Source: an uncultured Aquincola sp.
Lineage (GTDB): Bacteria; Pseudomonadota; Gammaproteobacteria; Burkholderiales; Burkholderiaceae
Assembly (NCBI GenBank): GCA_937883885.1
Contig: CAKZXL010000431.1
Location: 1 to 9,376, forward strand
Reading direction: 5' to 3'
DNA: 9,376 bases
The position numbers were made by a program, and so were the translations under genes. Shown piece after piece: positions 6,090 through 9,376 of this stretch. Positions within the stretch are counted from its first letter, which is position 1, and every line of letters begins with the position of its first letter. The notes under the pieces are model-generated. The model did no database searches, had not been told where the DNA came from, and saw nothing but the letters and a program-made list of their open reading frames with translations.

Positions 6090-6911
6090 TCAAATGACAC
6101 CGTCCGAGCGCGACAAGGCCAGTTGGTTCACCGACACCACGCGGAAAGCACCGACGGTCTCGTCGAAATCCCAGCGCTCCAGCAGCGCGGCGGTGGCCCC
6201 CGGCCCCACGCGGCGCAGCAGGTTCACCGAATTGCCCGCCTCGTGCCGCACCCGGCTGCTGAGCGCGGTGCCGGCCTGCACCGCGTACAGCCGGCGCGGC
6301 AGACCGCCTTCGGATTCATGCAGCGGCACCACGTAGGGCAGGTGGATGTGGCCCCCCAGCACCACGTCGGCCCCGGCCTGCGACCAGCGCTCGATCGCGG
6401 CTTCGCGGTTGTGCAGCAGGTTCTCCGCGTCTTCGGTCCGGCACACCGCGATGGGGTGGTGCAGCACCACCACCCGCAGCTGTTCTGGCCGCGCGGCCTG
6501 CAGCTGCCGCACGGTGCGTTCGATCTGCTCGTCGGACACCTCGCCGTCCTTGTGGCGGCGGCGGCGCGTGGTCCTGACGCCGATCACCAGCCAGCCGGCG
6601 CCGGCATGCACCGGCTCCAGTTCGGGGCCGAACACGCGGCGGTGCTGGGCATACGGCCAGCACAGCCGCGCCAGCAGGTTGAACAGCGGCAGGTCGTGGT
6701 TGCCCGGCACCGCCAGCAGCGGCACCGGCCCCAGCCGCTGCACAAACGCGCGCGCCGCGTCGAACTGGCTGCGCCGCGCGCGCTGGGTGATGTCGCCCGA
6801 CATCACCACCACCTCGGGCGCCTGGTCGCGCACCAGCTGCAGCAGCGCCTGCACCACGGGCGGCCGCTCGGTGCCGAAGTGCGGATCGGAGATCTGCAGC
6901 AGGCCGGTCAT
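6090..6911 (-). CDS. Calcineurin-like metallophosphoesterase
   Basis: This 273-residue enzyme belongs to the calcineurin-like phosphoesterase superfamily (PF00149), which uses two metal ions to hydrolyse phosphomonoesters or diesters. All five family blocks are present: D-P-H (Asp9, His11), G-D-I-T (Asp40), G-N-H-D (Asn71, His72), the L-H-H-P block (His151) and G-G-H-I-H (His188, His190). The layout resembles the short cytoplasmic members related to cAMP and UDP-diacylglucosamine hydrolases, but the substrate is open. A strongly basic stretch, RTTRRRRHK (113-121), stands out and might contact a nucleic acid or an acidic membrane surface. There is no signal peptide. The start ATG (6911-6909) overlaps the lipid kinase stop as ATGA, and GGAGG (6926-6922) lies 10 nt upstream inside the kinase gene, so translational coupling is likely. 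PAP2 follows after 18 nt. Confidence 0.93.
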   Translation of the reverse strand: MTGLLQISDPHFGTERPPVVQALLQLVRDQAPEVVVMSGDITQRARRSQFDAARAFVQRLGPVPLLAVPGNHDLPLFNLLARLCWPYAQHRRVFGPELEPVHAGAGWLVIGVRTTRRRRHKDGEVSDEQIERTVRQLQAARPEQLRVVVLHHPIAVCRTEDAENLLHNREAAIERWSQAGADVVLGGHIHLPYVVPLHESEGGLPRRLYAVQAGTALSSRVRHEAGNSVNLLRRVGPGATAALLERWDFDETVGAFRVVSVNQLALSRSDGVI

Positions 6912-7867
6912 CGCGGCGGCGCCTCCGCCTCCGCCTGCGCCGTCAGCGGGCGGGGCCGCAGCAGCGGCAGCGCATGCGGCGACACCGAAAACACCAGTGG
7001 CGGCCGCATCTCGAACAGCTCGCCGTCCATGGCCACCCGCACCTTCTTGCGCGGCGTGGCCGGCCGCACCGACAGCTCTTCGAACGCGAAGCTCTTGACG
7101 TCGTCGGCCTCGCCCAGCCGGCCCATCGCGCCCTGCGCCATCAGCTTGAGCAGGTGAAAGGTGCTCACCGGCCGCAGCATCACCGCGGTGAGCTGGCCGG
7201 CGCCGGTGACCGGTGCCTCGGGCAGGCCCACCTGCGCCATCTGCAGCGGGTTGTTGCCGACGAAGAGCGTGAGCGTGCGCACCTTGCGCTGTTCACCCTC
7301 GCACTGCATCACCAGCCGCAGCGGGCGGTGGGCGCGCGCCACCGTGACCACCGCCGACCACAGCGCCACCAGCCGGCTGCGGCCATAGCGCTGCTTGTAG
7401 GCTTCGCGGTCTTCCAGCAGCTGCGGGTACAGGCCCAGGCTGGCATTGACCAGGAAGGCGCGGCCATTGACCTGGCCCACCTGCACCGGCTCCACGCTGG
7501 ACTCCAGCAGCGCCCGGGTGGCGATCTCGGTCTCGGCCGAGATGCCGTGCGTGCGCCCGAAGTAGTTGAAGGTGCCCTGCGGCAGCACGCCGAAGGCGCA
7601 GCCGCGGCCCAGCACTGCATTGACCACAGCGTTGATGGTGCCGTCGCCGCCCGCCGCCACCACGATGCCCTGGCGGGCGCAGGCCAGGTCCACCGCCTGG
7701 GCGGCGACCTGATCCACCGGCCGGTCCTTGCACATCAGCACCTGGTGCTCGCGGCCGGCTTCGGTGAACACGCGCTCGATCAGCGCGCGTGTCTCGTCCG
7801 GGTCGCCACGGCCCGAGCCGGGGTTGAGCACGACGAAAAAGGGCGCATCACGGGCAGGCTGGTTCAC
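6908..7867 (-). CDS. Diacylglycerol-kinase-family lipid kinase
   Basis: This 319-residue protein belongs to the DAGK catalytic-domain family (PF00781, YegS/DgkB-like), soluble enzymes that phosphorylate a membrane lipid with ATP. The opening F-F-V-V-L-N-P-G-S-G (10-19) and the nucleotide loop A-A-G-G-D-G-T (71-77) are canonical. The second block reads LPQGTFNYFGR (95-105), where many relatives have LPLGTANDFA. A likely catalytic D-G-E lies at 281-283. I prefer the GTG start at 7867-7865, with GAGGA 5 nt upstream, so the protein begins (M)NQPARDAPFFVVLNP. The frame stays open to a GTG at 7948, but that adds 27 residues with no ribosome site. The stop overlaps the phosphoesterase start by 4 bp. 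Diacylglycerol, phosphatidylglycerol or sphingoid-like lipids are all plausible substrates. A hairpin covers its ribosome site. Confidence 0.93.
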   Translation of the reverse strand: MNQPARDAPFFVVLNPGSGRGDPDETRALIERVFTEAGREHQVLMCKDRPVDQVAAQAVDLACARQGIVVAAGGDGTINAVVNAVLGRGCAFGVLPQGTFNYFGRTHGISAETEIATRALLESSVEPVQVGQVNGRAFLVNASLGLYPQLLEDREAYKQRYGRSRLVALWSAVVTVARAHRPLRLVMQCEGEQRKVRTLTLFVGNNPLQMAQVGLPEAPVTGAGQLTAVMLRPVSTFHLLKLMAQGAMGRLGEADDVKSFAFEELSVRPATPRKKVRVAMDGELFEMRPPLVFSVSPHALPLLRPRPLTAQAEAEAPPR

Positions 7868-7872
7868 GCAGG

Positions 7873-7903
7873 TCCTCGGGGCTGCTTCAGATGCCACCGA
7901 GGA
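7873..7903 (-). promoter_or_regulatory. Hairpin enclosing the lipid kinase Shine-Dalgarno
   Basis: In the minus-strand RNA TCCTCGGTGGC (7903-7893) can pair with GCCCCGAGGA (7882-7873). This gives seven perfect pairs, one bulged U at 7896, three further G-C pairs and a 10-nt loop. The whole GAGGA ribosome site (7877-7873) of the GTG start at 7867 lies in the 3' arm. Formation would be expected to lower translation of the kinase and, through coupling, of the phosphoesterase. Confidence 0.5.
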
Positions 7904-7914
7904 TAGAGCGCCTG

Positions 7915-7950
7915 ACGCGCACGGGCTGTCGGCACGCGGCCCGCGCACGC
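7915..7950 (-). other. Second hairpin in the kinase leader, stronger in minus-strand RNA
   Basis: GCGTGCGCGGGC (7950-7939 on the minus strand) can pair with GCCCGTGCGCGT (7926-7915) over 12 positions, three of them G-U, around a 12-nt loop. In plus-strand RNA those three positions would be A-C mismatches. It lies between the regulator stop at 8033 and the kinase start. No T-run follows, so it is not a standard terminator. Confidence 0.3.
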
Positions 7951-8032
7951 CAGCGGCCGGCGCCTACACAGCCACGCAGCGCAGCCGCCACCTCGCGCCG
8001 GGCCGCCAGTTCGCGCCTGGTCGGCACAGCGG

Positions 8033-9376
8033 CTATGCCTGCGCCGCGGCCATGGCGCCCAGGTCGCGGATGGCCTGCTCCGCCTCGCGCGTGACCGGGT
8101 GGCCGCAGCTGAAGCGCACGAAGCGCTCGAAGCGCGAGGTATTGGAAAACAGCGTGCCGGGCACCACGCGGATGCCGCGCAGCAGCGCCGCCTCGAACAG
8201 CGCATGGGCCTGCGCGCCCGGCGGCAGCTCCACCCACAGCAGCATGCCGCCCGCCGGCACGCTGAGCCGGGTGCCCGCCGGAAAGCTGGCGTCGATGACC
8301 TCGGCGATGCGTTCACGCTGCTGCTTGACCTGCCGGCGCAGCCGCTGCAGGTGGCGGTCGTAGGCGCTGCTGGCCATGAACTCGGCCATCGTCAGTTGCG
8401 GCAGCGCCTCGTTGGCGCGGCTCTGCGCGAACTTCAGCATGTGGATGCGGGCCTGCCAGCGACCACCGCTCACCCAGCCCAGCCGCAGCCCGGGCGCGAT
8501 GGTCTTGCGCAGCGACACGCAGCGGATCACGTTGCCGGTGGCGTCCCAGGCCTTGAGGGCGCGCAGCGGCGCATCGCTGTTGCCCAGCGCGCCGTAGGTG
8601 TCGTCTTCGATCAGCGGCACCTGCCGCCGCTCGCACAGCGCCACCAGCCGCGCCTTGTCGGCATCGGGCATCACGCAGCCCAGCGGGTTGTTGTGGTCGG
8701 GCGAAGCCACCACGGCCTTGATGCCAGGGTGGGTGTCGAAGGCCAGCTCCAGCGCCTCGATCGACAGGCCGGTGTGCGGGCTGCATGGCACTTCCAGCGC
8801 GCGCAGGCCCAGGCTTTCCAGCACCTGCAGCAGGCCGTAGTAGGTGGGCGACTCCACCGCGATCACGTCGCCCGGCTGCGCCACCGCGCGCAGCGCCACG
8901 TTCAGCGCCTCGATGCAGCCATGGGTGATGGTGATGTCGTCCGGCGTCAGCTGCATGCCGCCGTCCAGCGCGCGGCGGGCGATGGCGGTGCGCAGCGCCA
9001 GCTCGCCAGCCGCGGGCGCCGGCTGCACCAGCAGCTCGGGCTGACGGCGCAAGGCCCGCAGCGCGGCGGCGCGCAGGGCCTCGGCCGGGTACAGGCTGCC
9101 GGCGGCATAGGTGGCGCCGAAGTCGGCCACAGCGGGCCGGCTTTCGCTGCGGGCCACGAAGTCGGACACCCGGTCGTGGATGCCCACGTACTGCGCCGGG
9201 TCGGGCGCACGGCGCAGGTCGGGCTCGCTGGCCGGCTGCATCGCTGCGCGCCGCTGCGAGCGCACGAAGTAGCCCGAGCGCGGCCGTGCTTCCAGCAGGC
9301 CTTCGTCCTCCAGCCGGCGGCAAGCCTGCAGCGCGGTCGACAGGCTCACCTGGTGCAGCCGCTGCAGGCTGCGCAC
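8033..9376 (-). CDS. MocR-type regulator: GntR DNA-binding domain fused to aminotransferase (5' partial)
   Basis: The 447 visible residues are most of a MocR/PdxR-type transcription factor; the start lies beyond the right edge. Residues 1-40 are the second half of a GntR winged helix, ending in the classic E-D-E-G-L-L-E-A-R-P-R-S-G-Y-F-V. About 35-40 N-terminal residues should be missing, because the first visible V-R-S-L aligns with the usual P-S-V-R-x-L turn. The GTG at 9376-9374 is therefore probably an internal Val. Residues 85-440 form a fold-type I aminotransferase domain: N-N-P-L-G near 229-233, E-D-D-T-Y at 257-261 and the expected PLP-binding Lys291 in S-L-R-K-T-I-A-P-G-L-R-L-G (288-300). 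MocR proteins bind PLP or an amino compound to switch transcription, often of a divergent neighbour, which here would lie outside the window. The stop is TAG at 8035-8033. Confidence 0.93.
   Translation of the reverse strand: MRSLQRLHQVSLSTALQACRRLEDEGLLEARPRSGYFVRSQRRAAMQPASEPDLRRAPDPAQYVGIHDRVSDFVARSESRPAVADFGATYAAGSLYPAEALRAAALRALRRQPELLVQPAPAAGELALRTAIARRALDGGMQLTPDDITITHGCIEALNVALRAVAQPGDVIAVESPTYYGLLQVLESLGLRALEVPCSPHTGLSIEALELAFDTHPGIKAVVASPDHNNPLGCVMPDADKARLVALCERRQVPLIEDDTYGALGNSDAPLRALKAWDATGNVIRCVSLRKTIAPGLRLGWVSGGRWQARIHMLKFAQSRANEALPQLTMAEFMASSAYDRHLQRLRRQVKQQRERIAEVIDASFPAGTRLSVPAGGMLLWVELPPGAQAHALFEAALLRGIRVVPGTLFSNTSRFERFVRFSCGHPVTREAEQAIRDLGAMAAAQA

Larger units (their letters stand above)
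7868..8032 (-). promoter_or_regulatory. Leader and intergenic region before the lipid kinase operon
   Basis: These 165 bp separate the MocR-type regulator from the kinase. They should hold the operon promoter unless transcription reads through from the regulator. The best -10-like string is TATCCT on the minus strand (7906-7901), but no -35 sits at the right distance. The two hairpins at 7873-7903 and 7915-7950 are the only structures I can support. The 7873-7903 hairpin overlaps most of the -10-like string. Confidence 0.35.

Noticed and set aside
5253..7157. 634-codon plus-strand open frame
   Set aside because: It is antisense to PAP2 and the phosphoesterase, both with complete catalytic motifs, and has the same His/Gln-rich mirror composition.
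1..9376. Defence island, mobile element, CRISPR or prophage
   Set aside because: No transposase, integrase, nuclease, toxin-antitoxin or repeat-spacer pattern is present, and codon use is uniform across the genes.

Overview
The window is GC-rich DNA whose genes almost always end codons in G or C. Its gene content fits a free-living betaproteobacterium of the Burkholderiales, probably near Rubrivivax, Leptothrix or Ideonella. That placement is inference from composition and gene style. I see no rRNA, tRNA, IS element, phage gene or CRISPR array, and it reads as ordinary chromosome.

Layout. Bases 1-92 hold the last 29 codons of a plus-strand gene, which converges on a very acidic, lysine-free protein of unknown function (113-520, minus). 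Upstream of that on the minus strand is a half-size ABC exporter (605-2461), best read from a TTG start. A 317-bp divergent region (2462-2778) separates it from a plus-strand HDOD-domain signalling protein (2779-3795), followed by a small YbcJ-like S4 RNA-binding protein (3828-4082). That pair meets the minus strand tail to tail, with 7 bp between stop codons. From 4090 to the right edge everything is minus strand. In transcription order this is a MocR-type GntR/aminotransferase regulator cut by the window edge (8033-9376), a diacylglycerol-kinase-family lipid kinase (6908-7867), a calcineurin-like phosphoesterase (6090-6911), a PAP2 membrane lipid phosphatase (5256-6071) and a zinc alcohol dehydrogenase (4090-5217).

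How the genes work together. The kinase, phosphoesterase and PAP2 genes are tightly packed (an ATGA overlap, then an 18-nt gap), so they are probably one operon. They pair an enzyme that phosphorylates a lipid with enzymes that remove phosphate, which suggests turnover of a membrane lipid or lipid carrier. The alcohol dehydrogenase lies 38 nt further on and may be co-transcribed.

The most interesting signals are non-coding. (1) The Shine-Dalgarno sequences of the kinase and of the alcohol dehydrogenase each sit in the 3' arm of a strong hairpin. (2) The divergent region and its edge hold four copies of the heptamer GTTGGCA, one inverted and one touching the HDOD start codon, so two alternative RNA pairings are possible. 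Neither observation proves regulation. I found no convincing defence system or other novel multi-gene system.
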